Shown here piece after piece: positions 17,513 through 27,002 of a stretch of 64,000 nucleotides of DNA. This DNA is from Gemmobacter fulvus (GTDB lineage Bacteria > Pseudomonadota > Alphaproteobacteria > Rhodobacterales > Rhodobacteraceae), in NCBI RefSeq assembly GCF_018798885.1, contig NZ_CP076366.1, positions 64,501 to 128,500 of the forward strand. The letters are read 5' to 3'. The notes below the pieces were generated by a model. It ran no database searches, was not told where the DNA came from, and was given only the letters and a program-made list of their open reading frames with translations. Made by a program: the position numbers and the translations under genes. Position 1 is the stretch's first letter. Each line of letters starts with the position of its first letter.

Positions 17513-18234
17513 GGCATTGCACTGACATCTGCGGCGAGGCTGTAGCCACCACCCCAGACCGTTGCGATCAGTGTAGGCTTGGCCGGGTCGGCCTCGATCT
17601 TGCGGCGCAAGCGGCTGATCTGGTTGTCGATGGTGCGATCGAACACCTGTGCGGCGCGACCCGATGTGAGATCGAGCAGTTGTTCGCGACTGAGCACGAA
17701 GCGCGGCCGTTCCAGAAACACCGTCAGCAGACGGAATTCCGCGGTTGTCAGAGGGACCTCGATGCCATTGTCGTCGGTCAGGGTCCGGCGGTCGGTATCA
17801 AGCACCCATCGGTCGAAGGCCAATCTGTGCCCAGCAAGGCTGCCACCAACAACTTCCGGCCGGTCGGATCGGCGGAGGATCGCCTTGATCCGGGCCAGCA
17901 ACTCACGCGGATTGAAGGGTTTGGGCAGGTAGTCGTCCGCGCCGACCTCCAACCCCACGATACGGTCAGTTTCATCACCCAGGGCTGTCAGCATCAAGAT
18001 TGGAATGGCGCCCTGTGCGCGCAAACGTCGGCAGACCGAGAGGCCATCCTCGCCTGGCATCATCACATCCAGCACGATCAGATCGAATTGACCCACCTTC
18101 ATCGCCGCATCCATTGCGACGGCATTGGCGGCAGACGTCGCGCGCATGCCGTTCTTTTCCAGATACTTCACCAGGGCATCGCGGATATCGCGGTTGTCAT
18201 CGACGATCAGAATATGCGGCGGTTGGGTCATCAT
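17509..18234 (-). CDS. OmpR-family response regulator
   Basis: This 241-residue regulator has a receiver (acidic pair VDDNRD, phospho-Asp in LIVLDVMMPGEDG, Thr in MLTALG, Lys in YLPKPFNP) and an OmpR winged helix (LTTAEFRLLTVFLERP, VFDRTIDNQISRLRRKIE, TVWGGGYSL). It is cotranscribed with the following kinase (4-bp overlap). Its 181-bp divergent promoter region faces the EF-hand protein gene, a probable target. It is likely the CusR/CopR counterpart, but direct repeats for it could not be assigned with confidence. Confidence 0.9.
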   Translation of the reverse strand: MMTQPPHILIVDDNRDIRDALVKYLEKNGMRATSAANAVAMDAAMKVGQFDLIVLDVMMPGEDGLSVCRRLRAQGAIPILMLTALGDETDRIVGLEVGADDYLPKPFNPRELLARIKAILRRSDRPEVVGGSLAGHRLAFDRWVLDTDRRTLTDDNGIEVPLTTAEFRLLTVFLERPRFVLSREQLLDLTSGRAAQVFDRTIDNQISRLRRKIEADPAKPTLIATVWGGGYSLAADVSAMP

Positions 18235-18415
18235 CTTGTCTCCTGATGTCGACCCTAGCTGAACGCGGTGGTGCTGCGGACAGAAGATTGTCGCAAACCT
18301 CTCTCAGGACCGTGGCTTGCGACAGTTTGATACAAAACAGGCCTCGTCCTGACAAACCTGTGGGACACCTCGCTCCCAGATTGGATCCATCGCAATCTGA
18401 TCCAGGAGAGACAGA

Positions 18416-18916
18416 ATGAAACGTTCGACAAAATTCGCCCTCGCAACCGTTGCCGCCCTTGGCGTAGCCGCTGTAGCCGTACCGGTCGTCGCGCAGCAGG
18501 GCCAGATGCAGCATGATGGTATGATGGACGGAAGGATGGGCATGATGGGCCAGCATGGCGGTATGATGGGTGGCGCCATGGGAATGATGGCCGGCGGCCA
18601 GAGCTATGCCATGGCCACGTTCGATACCAACAAAGACGGCACGCTCAGCCCCGAGGAAATGACAGCCGGGATTCAGGCTGAACTCAAGACCTACGACACC
18701 GACGCCAACGGTACATTGTCGCTGGAGGAATTCGCGGTGATGCACGCGGCTCACACCCGACCGATGACCGTGCGTGCCTTCCAGATGCACGACGCCGACG
18801 GTGACGCACAGGTCACGGAAGCTGAAATGGCCGCCATGGCAGAAATGATGCAAAGCCACATGGGCGGGCAGCAGGGCATGCCGGGCATGGGTCATGGGAT
18901 GATGGACAACGACTGA
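18416..18916 (+). CDS. Secreted Met-rich EF-hand protein
   Basis: This 166-residue exported protein has a signal peptide at 1-26 ending AVPVVAQ. A Met/His/Gly-rich segment (about 28-60, MMDGRMGMMGQHGGMM) is suited to Cu(I) binding. Three EF-hand loops follow (DTNKDGTLSPEE, DTDANGTLSLEE, DADGDAQVTEAE) and a second Met/His-rich tail (MPGMGHGMM). It is likely a periplasmic copper buffer whose fold is set by calcium-type loops; this is inference. It is transcribed away from the response-regulator gene. The RBS GGAGAGAC precedes ATG 18416. Confidence 0.8.
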   Translation: MKRSTKFALATVAALGVAAVAVPVVAQQGQMQHDGMMDGRMGMMGQHGGMMGGAMGMMAGGQSYAMATFDTNKDGTLSPEEMTAGIQAELKTYDTDANGTLSLEEFAVMHAAHTRPMTVRAFQMHDADGDAQVTEAEMAAMAEMMQSHMGGQQGMPGMGHGMMDND

Positions 18917-18927
18917 CGCGCTTTATT

Positions 18928-18963
18928 CTCCCACTAACTGGGCAAATCTCCGGTTAGCGGGAG
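18928..18963 (+). promoter_or_regulatory. Intercistronic stem-loop
   Basis: CTCCC at 18928-18932 pairs with GGGAG at 18959-18963, and CTAAC at 18934-18938 with GTTAG at 18953-18957. Two more GC pairs and an 8-nt loop complete the stem. No T-run follows, so it is not a classical terminator. It may protect the EF-hand mRNA or attenuate read-through to the small membrane gene downstream. Confidence 0.45.
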
Positions 18964-18994
18964 GAATCCCAACACAGATCAGGAGGCCATGAAG

Positions 18995-19108
18995 ATGAAC
19001 GGCTACGGTATGGGATTTGGAATGGGCTTCGGCTGGCTCTGGATGATCGTCACCCTTGTGCTGGTCGGCCTCGCGATTGCGGCGCTGGTCAAATACTTGC
19101 GCAAATAG
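18995..19108 (+). CDS. Small Met/Gly-rich single-span membrane peptide
   Basis: This 37-codon gene encodes an N-terminus MNGYGMGFGMGFGW, one hydrophobic helix (LWMIVTLVLVGLAIAALV) and a basic KYLRK end, so an N-out/C-in bitopic protein is likely. A perfect AGGAGG at 18981-18986 is 8 bp from this ATG and only 2 bp from the in-frame ATG at 18989, so I prefer 18995. Similar short SHOCT-less peptides occur in copper loci. The Met-rich face could bind Cu(I); this is not proven. It lies 15 bp before the DUF302 gene. Confidence 0.65.
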   Translation: MNGYGMGFGMGFGWLWMIVTLVLVGLAIAALVKYLRK

Positions 19109-19123
19109 CGGAAGGGAAACCCG

Positions 19124-19510
19124 ATGGACTATACGTTCAACCGGCTGATCACCGGCGCGGATTTTAACAAGGTCGACGCCCGGACCCGTGCCGCGCTGGC
19201 GGACAATGGTTTTGGCGTGCTGACAGAGATCGACGTCAAGGCAACGATGAAGAAGAAGCTGGACGTGGATATCCCAGCCTACCGCATTCTTGGGGCCTGT
19301 AACCCGAAGATGGCGATGGAAGCCATAGGGATGGAGCCGCGCGTCGGTGCGATGCTGCCCTGCAACGTTATCCTGCGCGAGGTCGAAGGCGGCGTTGAGG
19401 TAAGTTCGATTGATCCGGTGGCGTCGATGCAGGCTATCAACAATCCCGCATTGCATGCCGTCGCAGGTCAGGTGCGAAACCTACTGGCCAAAGTTGTTGC
19501 GGCAATTTGA
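19124..19510 (+). CDS. DUF302 domain-containing protein
   Basis: This 128-residue protein has no signal peptide. Recognisable DUF302 blocks are KATMKKKLDVDIPAYRILGA, CNPKMAMEA and MLPCNVILREVEGG. DUF302 genes commonly accompany copper and sulfur redox genes, but their biochemical role is not established. The two Cys residues (in GACNP and LPCN) may be functional. It is preceded by a good RBS (GGAAGGG) and forms a likely operon with the 37-residue membrane peptide. The CueR-type promoter of the next gene starts 26 bp after its stop. Confidence 0.85.
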   Translation: MDYTFNRLITGADFNKVDARTRAALADNGFGVLTEIDVKATMKKKLDVDIPAYRILGACNPKMAMEAIGMEPRVGAMLPCNVILREVEGGVEVSSIDPVASMQAINNPALHAVAGQVRNLLAKVVAAI

Positions 19511-19535
19511 TTGCACCAGAAGCTGCAATCTTCGC

Positions 19536-19566
19536 TTGACCTTCCATTGATGGGAAGGCGCATCGT
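19536..19566 (+). promoter_or_regulatory. MerR/CueR-type promoter of the YHS-type copper ATPase
   Basis: A -35 TTGACC (19536-19541) and a -10-like CATCGT (19561-19566) are separated by 19 bp instead of 17. The spacer holds a CCTTCC-7-GGAAGG dyad. The long spacer with a central dyad is the hallmark of MerR-family activation, and the dyad resembles CueR sites. The start codon is 58 bp downstream. Confidence 0.8.
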
Positions 19567-19624
19567 GAGTCGGTAGGCCTTTGCATCTGCCTTCGCGCGG
19601 CACTGACCGCGATAGGAGAACGCT

Positions 19625-21997
19625 ATGAAACCCACCGATCCGCACAGCAGCCACGCCCATCCAGACCCGGATATGCCCGAGGGCCAAGGCGTTCCAGAAA
19701 TTGGTACCGGGCCAACGTCCATTGACCCAGTGTGCGGCATGACCGTCACGTTGAAACCTGACACGCGGACCGAGGCGTTTGGCGGCAAGGACTTCCATTT
19801 CTGCTCCGGCAAGTGCCAGACGAAGTTTCAGGCCGATCCGTGGTTCTACGCCTCAGGCCGTGCGGCGGGTCGCAAGAAAGCTGCCCCAGCCAATGTCCAG
19901 TACACCTGCCCGATGCACCCCGAGATCATCCGCGATGCGCCCGGCTCGTGCCCGATCTGCGGCATGGCGCTGGAGCCGATACTGCCCTCTGACGAGCCCA
20001 GCCACGAGTTGACCGATTTCACCCGACGCATGTGGATCTCAGTTGCCGCGGCGGTGCCGCTGATCGTGTTGACGATGGGAGAGTTCGTGGCCCTGCCGGT
20101 GCGCGACTGGATCGGGCATCAGGTGGCCAGTTACCTGGAGTTCGCGCTGGCAACTCCGATCATCCTTTGGGCGGCCCTTCCCTTCTTCAAGCGAGGCTGG
20201 GATTCGCTGGTGAACCGGTCGCCCAACATGTGGACGCTGATCAGCCTTGGGGTGGCGGCGGCCTACCTCTATTCGCTCGTCGCGACGTTTCTGCCTGGCG
20301 TGTTCCCTGAAGTCTACCGGATGGGTCACGGTGTTGGCACCTACTATGAAGCGGCGGTGGTGATTGTGGCTCTGGTCTTTGTCGGCCAGGTCTTGGAACT
20401 GCGCGCCCGCGAACGCACCGGCGATGCAATCCGCGCGCTTCTCGACCTCGCGCCGAAGACGGCGCGGCGCATTCTGCCGGACGGCACCGAATACGATGCG
20501 CCTTTGGAGAACATCATGGAGGGCGACCGTCTGCGCGTGCGCCCTGGCGACGCTGTGCCAGTCGACGGCGTGGTGATCGAAGGTCATTCATCCTTGGACG
20601 AAAGCATGCTGACCGGCGAGTCGATGCCGGTCGAAAAAGGTCCGGGCGATGCAGTGACCGGGGCCACCATCAACAAGAACGGAAGTCTTGTTATCGAGGC
20701 TGGCAAGGTTGGCGCCGACACCGTTTTGGCGCAGATCGTGGCCATGGTGTCGAACGCGCGTCGGTCGCGTGCACCAATCCAAGGGCTGGCGGATCGGGTG
20801 TCCGCAATCTTCGTTCCGACCGTAGTTGGGATCGCATTACTGGCCTTTGCGGCCTGGATGATCTTTGGCCCCGAGCCAGCCCTGGTCTTTGCCATCGCGT
20901 CGGCGGTGTCGGTGCTGATCATTGCCTGCCCCTGCGCGTTGGGTCTTGCCACGCCAATCTCGATTACGACGGCGGCTGGACGCGGCGCTCAGGCGGGTGT
21001 GCTGATCAAAGACGCTGAGGCGCTGGAGCGGATGGCGGGAGTCGATACGCTGATAGTCGACAAGACGGGCACGTTGACTATGGGCAAGCCCAAGCTCACC
21101 AATACGGTGACGCTTGGGGACGTGGCAGTCAAAGACCTGTTGTCCCTTGCTGCGGCGCTGGAACGTGGGTCGGAACATCCGCTTGCCGAAGCCATTGTTG
21201 AGGGGGCTGACGCGCAGGGCGCGTCCCGGCAAGAGGCTACTGGATTCGAGGCGGTCACTGGCAAGGGTGTGCGTGGCAAGGTCAATGGTCGCGCGGTTGC
21301 GCTTGGCAACGCAGCCATGATGCAGGAAATGGGCTTGGACACTGCGCGCGCGGAGACGCAGGCGGACACTTTGCGCGCCGAAGGCAAGACCGCGATGTTC
21401 ATTGCTGTCGACGGTGTGCTCGCAGGCATCGTCGCTGTCGCAGATCCGATCAAGGCGTCGACCGCACAGGCGATCAAGGAACTGCATGCCCAAGGGCTGC
21501 GCGTTATCATGGCGACCGGCGACAACGAACGCACCGCACAAGCTGTAGCGGGCAAGCTCGGCATAGATGAGGTGCGCGCGGGAGTGTTGCCCGAGGCCAA
21601 GAAAGATCTGATCGACCAGTTGCGCCGTGAAGGTCACAAGATCGCCATGGCCGGCGACGGCGTGAATGACGCGCCTGCGCTGGCGGCAGCGGATGTCGGC
21701 ATCGCCATGGGTACCGGGGCTGACGTCGCGATGGAAAGCGCGGGCATCACGCTTTTGGGTGGCGACCTGATGGGCATTGTCCGAGCGCGCAAGTTGGCAC
21801 GCGCAACCTTGCGCAATATTAAGCAGAACCTGTTCTTTGCCTTTGCCTACAACGCACTTGGCGTACCGATCGCAGCCGGGCTCCTTTATCCGATAACCGG
21901 CCTTCTTCTGTCGCCGATGATCGCGGCGGCGGCGATGAGCCTGTCCTCGGTCTCAGTCATCACCAACGCATTGCGTCTGCGCAGGGTTGATCTCTGA
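19625..21997 (+). CDS. P1B-type copper-translocating ATPase with YHS and heavy-metal-binding N-terminal domains
   Basis: This 790-residue ATP-driven Cu(I)/Ag(I) exporter sits in the inner membrane. The N-terminus carries a YHS domain (about 34-76, DPVCGMTV with [10 protein letters not shown]) and a HMBD (about 92-118, YTCPMHPEI with [10 protein letters not shown]) instead of HMA domains. Eight TM helices are predicted. The ion-path motif is [10 protein letters not shown], the phosphorylation site DKTGTLT, the nucleotide-domain motif SEHPLAEAI and the hinge [10 protein letters not shown]. The RBS TAGGAG precedes ATG 19625. It resembles SilP/CopP-type pumps. The CueR-like promoter upstream indicates copper induction. 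Confidence 0.93.
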   Translation: MKPTDPHSSHAHPDPDMPEGQGVPEIGTGPTSIDPVCGMTVTLKPDTRTEAFGGKDFHFCSGKCQTKFQADPWFYASGRAAGRKKAAPANVQYTCPMHPEIIRDAPGSCPICGMALEPILPSDEPSHELTDFTRRMWISVAAAVPLIVLTMGEFVALPVRDWIGHQVASYLEFALATPIILWAALPFFKRGWDSLVNRSPNMWTLISLGVAAAYLYSLVATFLPGVFPEVYRMGHGVGTYYEAAVVIVALVFVGQVLELRARERTGDAIRALLDLAPKTARRILPDGTEYDAPLENIMEGDRLRVRPGDAVPVDGVVIEGHSSLDESMLTGESMPVEKGPGDAVTGATINKNGSLVIEAGKVGADTVLAQIVAMVSNARRSRAPIQGLADRVSAIFVPTVVGIALLAFAAWMIFGPEPALVFAIASAVSVLIIACPCALGLATPISITTAAGRGAQAGVLIKDAEALERMAGVDTLIVDKTGTLTMGKPKLTNTVTLGDVAVKDLLSLAAALERGSEHPLAEAIVEGADAQGASRQEATGFEAVTGKGVRGKVNGRAVALGNAAMMQEMGLDTARAETQADTLRAEGKTAMFIAVDGVLAGIVAVADPIKASTAQAIKELHAQGLRVIMATGDNERTAQAVAGKLGIDEVRAGVLPEAKKDLIDQLRREGHKIAMAGDGVNDAPALAAADVGIAMGTGADVAMESAGITLLGGDLMGIVRARKLARATLRNIKQNLFFAFAYNALGVPIAAGLLYPITGLLLSPMIAAAAMSLSSVSVITNALRLRRVDL

Positions 21998-22172
21998 GGG
22001 GCAAGTCTTAGCTGGAAAACCGTACACTTGGGAAAGGTCTGCGAGACCGAGCGTCAAGCCGAGCCGGACAGGGTTTCGAAAAGAACCTGATGCCCGGAAC
22101 CGCACTGACGGCCTTTGATTGCGCCAGTATCCCAGTTAAGAGAACCTGCCCTTTGGGAACTATCCGTGACGA

Positions 22173-22601
22173 TCAGACGACCGAAAGCGTCACGAACGCA
22201 AGAGCAGCGTAGCGACTGAACTTCGCAAGTGTGACGATCAGTATAAACCGCCAGAGCGGTTCCCGCATCATGCCTGCGGCAAGCGTCAGAGGGTCACCGA
22301 TGATCGGCAGCCACGACCCGAACAGGCTTACCCACCCCCAACGGCCATACCAGCCCTGGGCCTGAACAATTTGCCTTGCCGAAAACGGGAAACGTCGATG
22401 GTCGGAGAAGCGCATCAGAAACCGTCCGATGGTCCAGTTGACCGCCGCACCAAGGACGTTGCCCGCCGTTGCGACCAATAGAAGCAACCAAACGGGCTGT
22501 GTCCCGGCGAGAAGCAGTGCAACAAGCACGGCCTCGGACTGTGCCGGGATCAACGTGGCGGCGATAAACGCTGCGAAGAAAAGACCCGTCAGAGCAAGCA
22601 T
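22173..22601 (-). CDS. YqaA family membrane protein (DedA/SNARE-associated)
   Basis: This 142-residue inner-membrane protein starts at ATG 22601, giving the usual YqaA length. The longer frame to 22715 would overlap the cbtA end and lacks similarity. Family signatures are GNVLGAAVNWTIGRFL and FGSWLPIIGDPLTLAAGMMR. DedA-superfamily members move lipids or ions; YqaA itself is uncharacterised. It follows cbtA closely on the same strand. No metal motif is obvious, so its tie to the island is unclear. Confidence 0.8.
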   Translation of the reverse strand: MLALTGLFFAAFIAATLIPAQSEAVLVALLLAGTQPVWLLLLVATAGNVLGAAVNWTIGRFLMRFSDHRRFPFSARQIVQAQGWYGRWGWVSLFGSWLPIIGDPLTLAAGMMREPLWRFILIVTLAKFSRYAALAFVTLSVV

Positions 22602-22668
22602 CAGTTCAGGTCGCCGTTGGCCGGCAGCGTTGCGGGCGGCCCGGCTGAGGACGTTGTTCGCACAAAGG

Positions 22669-23466
22669 TCACGTTCTTCCCGGGCGATCAAGGTCAGGTC
22701 TCGCTGTGTCGGCATGCCGACCGGGCAAATTCTTGCGAACCGCTGACAAACCAGACATCCGGGCCAAAGTCATGCCGAGCACGATCCAGCCAACAAGATT
22801 GGTACCGATTACGCGGGCGGAAAACAGCGCCGAAAGTTCTGGTGGCACGACTGCGGCAAGGTTCTCGTCAATAGTTGGTGCTCCTACGACATGAGGCAAC
22901 AGTCCGATGACCAAAGCGGCAAGAAGCGCTGGCGGCTTGTGCCACAGAACGATCAAGCCCGCGCCTGCGCACGTGGCGATGGCAGTCGAAATCCACCAGA
23001 CCTGACGTGCTTCAAGGTCAGCCGCCGGCATGCCGGGAAGTTCCGGAGGTAGGCCAAGTGCAGGTGCAAGGCAAAAGGCCGCAAACCCGATCAGCGCAAT
23101 GCCAGGCCATGATACGTGCTGCGTCCGGCCGACGGCCGGGAGGGCTGCAACTGCGGCAGAGGCCAGAAGGCCAAAGCCGCCCCATGTGAGGACCAAGAAC
23201 AGCATGGTCTGCAAATTGCGCGACACGTCTAGGCTATTGCCTGCAACCATGTCTGGATGCGCGTTGCCGACAGTAGCAGGTTCTTCAGCAGCGATAACTG
23301 TCGTTTTTGATGGTGCTGCGTCAGTCACCTGCAGAACAAGCTCACCAGTCTCGTATCGTTCGGCCTGACCGATCAGGGGCTGGATCAGCCAGAACTGCAA
23401 CACGGCCGTCACGAGGCCCGCGACTGCACCAGCAATCAGCCCGCTTGAAAGCAGGGTCTTGGTCAT
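22669..23466 (-). CDS. cbtA: CbtA, predicted cobalt transporter subunit
   Basis: This 265-residue protein has about five to six membrane helices. Family-typical features are LIAGAVAGLVTAVLQFWLIQPLI at the start (quoted in part) and conserved segments such as GLPPELPGMPAADL and GLLPHVVGAP. CbtA works with the one-helix CbtB in predicted cobalt uptake linked to vitamin B12. The start at ATG 23466 has AGGAGA at good spacing; the TTG at 23472 is less likely. It follows cbtB by 18 bp under a cobalamin riboswitch. Confidence 0.88.
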   Translation of the reverse strand: MTKTLLSSGLIAGAVAGLVTAVLQFWLIQPLIGQAERYETGELVLQVTDAAPSKTTVIAAEEPATVGNAHPDMVAGNSLDVSRNLQTMLFLVLTWGGFGLLASAAVAALPAVGRTQHVSWPGIALIGFAAFCLAPALGLPPELPGMPAADLEARQVWWISTAIATCAGAGLIVLWHKPPALLAALVIGLLPHVVGAPTIDENLAAVVPPELSALFSARVIGTNLVGWIVLGMTLARMSGLSAVRKNLPGRHADTARPDLDRPGRT

Positions 23467-23484
23467 CGTCAATCTCCTGTCAGA

Positions 23485-23655
23485 TCAGTGGCAGGGAAAG
23501 CCGGTGGCGTGCCGGGTGTCATGCGTCGAGGCGTGCAGGGTATCCGGTGACGAGAACCCGGCGACAAACAACAAAAATGTCCCCAGAAAGGCCGTGGTCA
23601 GGATCGGGCGCAGCATGCCCGCAGTTTGCGTGATCGCTTGAGTGGTCGTGGTCAT
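23485..23655 (-). CDS. cbtB: CbtB, small cobalt transporter subunit
   Basis: This 56-residue gene is easily missed because of its size. The protein has one TM helix (AFLGTFLLFVAGF, about 22-34) and a C-terminal His-rich metal-binding tail (DTLHASTHDTRHATGFPCH), exactly the CbtB pattern. The RBS GGAGATAGCC precedes the ATG at 23653-23655. It is the first gene after the cobalamin riboswitch and is coupled to cbtA. A 6-bp hairpin (23667-23684) sits directly upstream of the RBS and could sequester it. Confidence 0.9.
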   Translation of the reverse strand: MTTTTQAITQTAGMLRPILTTAFLGTFLLFVAGFSSPDTLHASTHDTRHATGFPCH

Positions 23656-23699
23656 GGCTATCTCCGCCCGTCACACCCGACGGGATGTTGTTACAGTGG

Positions 23700-23905
23700 C
23701 GTCCGGCCGGTCTCCTGGCTCGCGGGGTCACACGTCCCTTCGCCTTCCCGGGCAATTTGGCCCAGTGGCATAATGAATGGACGCTACCGCATACAGTCGC
23801 GGGGGCGGCTGGGGCTTCGGGTGCCGCAATTGGGTCCACCCTTCCCCATTCCCGATTGAGTTCGGGGGTTCTACACCCCATGAACGCCGAGCCTGCAGAC
23901 CGTCA
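23700..23905 (-). ncRNA. Cobalamin (B12/AdoCbl) riboswitch
   Basis: Read on the minus strand, the leader contains the ordered elements of the cobalamin aptamer. These are a GGGAATGGGG-like block, the core CAGCCGCCCCCGCGACTGTA (23800-23819 region) and the B12 box AGCCAGGAGACCGGCC near 23705-23722. Downstream a CCCGTC/GACGGG hairpin precedes the cbtB RBS, suggesting translational repression when cobalamin is bound. Boundaries are approximate. Control of cbtAB by this riboswitch class is established in proteobacteria. Confidence 0.93.
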
Positions 23906-23923
23906 CGCTTCTGTGGTGCAATG

Positions 23924-24412
23924 TCAATCCACGGGTTGATGTTGGCGTGGGCGCGCATCGGCCAGTCTTCCAGAACGAGACAGACCAGTCTTCTTCTCTA
24001 TTTCAGCCCTACTTGCGGGGCTGGGGCCATTCCCGAGGTCAGCCAGAATTGGACAATCTGGCCGATGATCCCCGCAGCATTCATCGGCGAGTTGCTGCAA
24101 GGTTTCCATCATGGCCTGCATCTCGCTGATTTTCCGCTCCAGCCCGGTTATCTGCTCCTGTGCCAGACGCTTCACGTCGCTACTCTGGCGGGATCGGTCT
24201 CGCCAGAGCGCCAGCAGTTCCTCGATTTTCTCTACCGGAAAGCCAAGGTCGCGAGAGCGCCGGATGAAGCGCAGCATTTGCACTTCGGTATCAGAATAGA
24301 CGCGGTAGCCCGAACCGGTGCGCCCTGCCGCAGGGATTAGGCCTGTAGACTCGTAGTAGCGGATCATCTTGGCAGATACGCCCGAGGCTTTTGCGGCTTC
24401 ACCAATGTTCAT
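23924..24412 (-). CDS. cueR: CueR, Cu(I)-responsive MerR-family regulator
   Basis: This 162-residue activator has an N-terminal MerR HTH (MNIGEAAKASGVSAKMIRYY, then ESTGLIPAAGR), a dimerisation helix, and a C-terminal loop with two cysteines spaced as in CueR (CCGDHRPDC). The C-terminus extends ~30 residues beyond typical CueR. It is cotranscribed with copA, starting 12 bp after its stop, and probably binds the divergent sites at 26934-26964 and 27003-27033 and related sites in the island. Its coding end lies next to the cobalamin leader. Confidence 0.92.
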   Translation of the reverse strand: MNIGEAAKASGVSAKMIRYYESTGLIPAAGRTGSGYRVYSDTEVQMLRFIRRSRDLGFPVEKIEELLALWRDRSRQSSDVKRLAQEQITGLERKISEMQAMMETLQQLADECCGDHRPDCPILADLGNGPSPASRAEIEKKTGLSRSGRLADARPRQHQPVD

Positions 24413-24424
24413 GATCTGGCTCCT

Positions 24425-26893
24425 TCAGGCTTGATTAGGGGCAAAGCGGCGCAGACGCAGCGCGTTGCCAAGAACGAAGACCGACGACAGCGCCATCGCG
24501 CCGGCGGCAAAGATCGGCGACAGAAGAATTCCGTAAACCGGCCAAAGCGCCCCGGCGGCGACCGGGATCAGGGCGGCATTGTAAGCAAAGGCCCAGAACA
24601 GATTCTGCCGGATGTTGCGCATCGTGGCCTTCGAGAGCGCAATGGCGTCGGGCACTGCGGTAAGACGCCCCGACATCAACACCACATCGGCAGCCTCGAT
24701 GGCGATATCTGTGCCTGTGCCAACTGCAAGCCCCACGTCCGCCTCAGCCAGAGCCGGAGCATCGTTGATCCCGTCGCCGACATAGGCCAATGTGCCAAGG
24801 GCCTTCAGCCGCTTGACGGCGGCGACCTTTCCGTCGGGCAGGACCTCGGCCACGACCTCGTCGATGCCCAACTGCCGTGCGATGGCCTGCGCCGTGCGGG
24901 CATTGTCGCCCGTGATCATCGCAACCTTCAGGCCAAGCACATGCAGGGCCTTGATCGCCTGGGGTGTCGTTGCCTTGACCGGGTCGGCAACGGCAAGGAT
25001 CGCCGCCAATTTGCCCTCTATCGCGGCATAGAGAGGCGACTTGCCCTCATCCGCTAGCCGGACCGCGATATCGGCAAAGACCGCCACATCCAGACCGAGC
25101 TTTGCCATGTAACGGTCGGCCCCGATGTCGACCTGCGAGTCGCCGGCGCGCGCCAGGACACCATAGCCCGTGACGGCGGCGAATCCGGTCACTTCGGGCA
25201 GGGTCAGGTTCTCCTCCTTTGCTGCTGCCACGATAGCGCGGGCAATCGGGTGTTCTGATTTACCCTCGACCGCCGCGACGGCGGCCAGCACCTGGTTACG
25301 GTCAAAGCCGGGGGCAAGGTGAAGATCCGTTAGGCTGGGTTTGCCCATCGTCAGCGTGCCGGTCTTGTCAAAGGCCACCACCTTGACGTCTTGCAAGGCC
25401 TGCAACGCTTCACCCTTGCGGAACAGGATGCCCAGTTCCGCGCCGCGCCCGGTTCCGACCATGATCGATGTCGGCGTGGCCAGCCCCATTGCACAGGGGC
25501 AGGCGATGATCAGTACTGCCACGGCGTTGACAAGGCCAAAGGTCAGGGCAGGCTCAGGGCCAAAAACCAGCCAGACGATAAAGGTCAGCGCGGCCAGTGC
25601 CATAACCGCGGGCACGAACCACATGGTCACGCGGTCCACCAACGCCTGGATCGGCAGCTTTCCCCCCTGGGCGGCCTCGACCATGCGGATGATCTGGGCC
25701 AGCATCGTCGCTTCGCCCACCGCCGTGGCGCGAAAGGTGAAGGCACCGGTCTGGTTGATCGTGCCACCGGTCACGGCGCTGCCAATCGTCTTTTCCACCG
25801 GCAACGGTTCGCCCGAGATCATGCTTTCGTCGATCCAACTGGCCCCTTCGGTCACTTCACCGTCGACCGGCACCCTTTCGCCGGGGCGCACCTCGACCAG
25901 ATCGGACGGACGAACCTCGGCAATCGGCAACTCGACCACAGCACGATCTCGGAAAACCCGCGCCGTCTTGGCCTGCAATCCGACCAGACGCTTGATCGCC
26001 TCAGAGGTTCGCCCCTTGGCCCGCGCTTCGAGCGTGCGGCCAAGCAGGATCAGCGTCACGATGACGGCCGCCGCCTCGTAGTAGACGTTCACCGTGCCTG
26101 GTGGCAGCAAAGTGGGGACGAAGGTTGCGATCAGCGAATAGCCATAGGCGGCTGAGGTGCCGACAGCGACAAGACTGTTCATGTCCGGGGCAAACCGCGC
26201 CAGCGCGGGCAGCCCCTTGGCAAAAAAACGCAAACCCGGGCCAAAGAGAACCGCCGTCGTCAGGGCGAACTGCAGATACCAGCTGTTCTGCATGCCGATC
26301 GTGTTCATCACCGCCATATGCACCCATGTGAACAGGTGCGATCCCATCTCCAGCAGGAACACCGGCAGGCTCAGCGCGGCGGCGATCCGCAGATCCCGCC
26401 TCAGGGCGCTTTCCTCGGCGGCCTTGCGCAAGGTTACCTCCTCCGACAGATCGGCGGCGGACACGGCCAGACGCGCATAATATCCCGCATCTTCGATGGC
26501 ACGGATCAGGGCGGCAGGATCGGCCTGTCCAATCACATGTGCCAGCTCGGTTGCCAGATTGACCGAGGCATAGGTTACCCCGGACACAGTTTTCAGCGCA
26601 CGTTCCACCCGGGCGACGCAAGAGGCGCATGTCATGCCCTCGATCTGCAGATCGACAGGGCGAGAGGTAACGTCATAGCCCGCATCCTCGACAGCCTTGA
26701 CGAGCAACGCACGGTCAACGGCTGCGCCCTTCACCTCTGCCCTTTCGGTGGCGAGGTTGACCGACGCCGATTGAACGCCGGGCACCGCTTTCAGAGCGCG
26801 CTCGACACGGCCGACGCAAGAGGCGCAGGTCATGCCCTCCACGTCGAGAACGAATTTCTCTGCCTCAGCAATTGGCAATGTAGTCGCCTGCAT
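24425..26893 (-). CDS. copA: CopA, P1B-type Cu(I)-exporting ATPase with two HMA domains
   Basis: This 822-residue cytoplasm-to-periplasm Cu(I) pump has two N-terminal HMA domains, each with MTCASC ([15 protein letters not shown] and [15 protein letters not shown]), about 70 residues apart. Then come eight TM helices, [28 protein letters not shown] and [11 protein letters not shown] use the ATG at 26893 because the upstream extension to 26986 runs through the CueR-type promoter. copA leads a two-gene operon with cueR. It differs from the second ATPase (19625-21997), which has YHS/HMBD domains instead. Confidence 0.95.
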   Translation of the reverse strand: MQATTLPIAEAEKFVLDVEGMTCASCVGRVERALKAVPGVQSASVNLATERAEVKGAAVDRALLVKAVEDAGYDVTSRPVDLQIEGMTCASCVARVERALKTVSGVTYASVNLATELAHVIGQADPAALIRAIEDAGYYARLAVSAADLSEEVTLRKAAEESALRRDLRIAAALSLPVFLLEMGSHLFTWVHMAVMNTIGMQNSWYLQFALTTAVLFGPGLRFFAKGLPALARFAPDMNSLVAVGTSAAYGYSLIATFVPTLLPPGTVNVYYEAAAVIVTLILLGRTLEARAKGRTSEAIKRLVGLQAKTARVFRDRAVVELPIAEVRPSDLVEVRPGERVPVDGEVTEGASWIDESMISGEPLPVEKTIGSAVTGGTINQTGAFTFRATAVGEATMLAQIIRMVEAAQGGKLPIQALVDRVTMWFVPAVMALAALTFIVWLVFGPEPALTFGLVNAVAVLIIACPCAMGLATPTSIMVGTGRGAELGILFRKGEALQALQDVKVVAFDKTGTLTMGKPSLTDLHLAPGFDRNQVLAAVAAVEGKSEHPIARAIVAAAKEENLTLPEVTGFAAVTGYGVLARAGDSQVDIGADRYMAKLGLDVAVFADIAVRLADEGKSPLYAAIEGKLAAILAVADPVKATTPQAIKALHVLGLKVAMITGDNARTAQAIARQLGIDEVVAEVLPDGKVAAVKRLKALGTLAYVGDGINDAPALAEADVGLAVGTGTDIAIEAADVVLMSGRLTAVPDAIALSKATMRNIRQNLFWAFAYNAALIPVAAGALWPVYGILLSPIFAAGAMALSSVFVLGNALRLRRFAPNQA

Positions 26894-26933
26894 GTTCACA
26901 GCGGAACTCCTTCGGCATATGTTTCCGCTATTC

Positions 26934-26964
26934 GAGATAGGGCTTCCCATGATGGTAAGGTCAA
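26934..26964 (-). promoter_or_regulatory. CueR-type promoter of copA-cueR
   Basis: On the minus strand TTGACC (26959-26964) and TATCTC (26934-26939) are 19 bp apart. The spacer carries CCTTAC...GGGAAG, the same dyad as the copZ site. The copA ATG is about 40 bp downstream. Confidence 0.85.
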
Positions 26965-27002
26965 GGGCTGTTTTTTGTTTTTTCACTCACGGGTTTGTGC
27001 TC

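Noticed and set aside
22173-22715. Longer YqaA frame starting at 22715
   Set aside because: The extra 38 residues overlap the end of cbtA and have no hydrophobic or conserved character; the ATG at 22601 gives the usual family length.
26893-26986. Upstream start of copA at 26986
   Set aside because: It would place the CueR-type promoter inside the coding region and adds residues unlike any CopA N-terminus.
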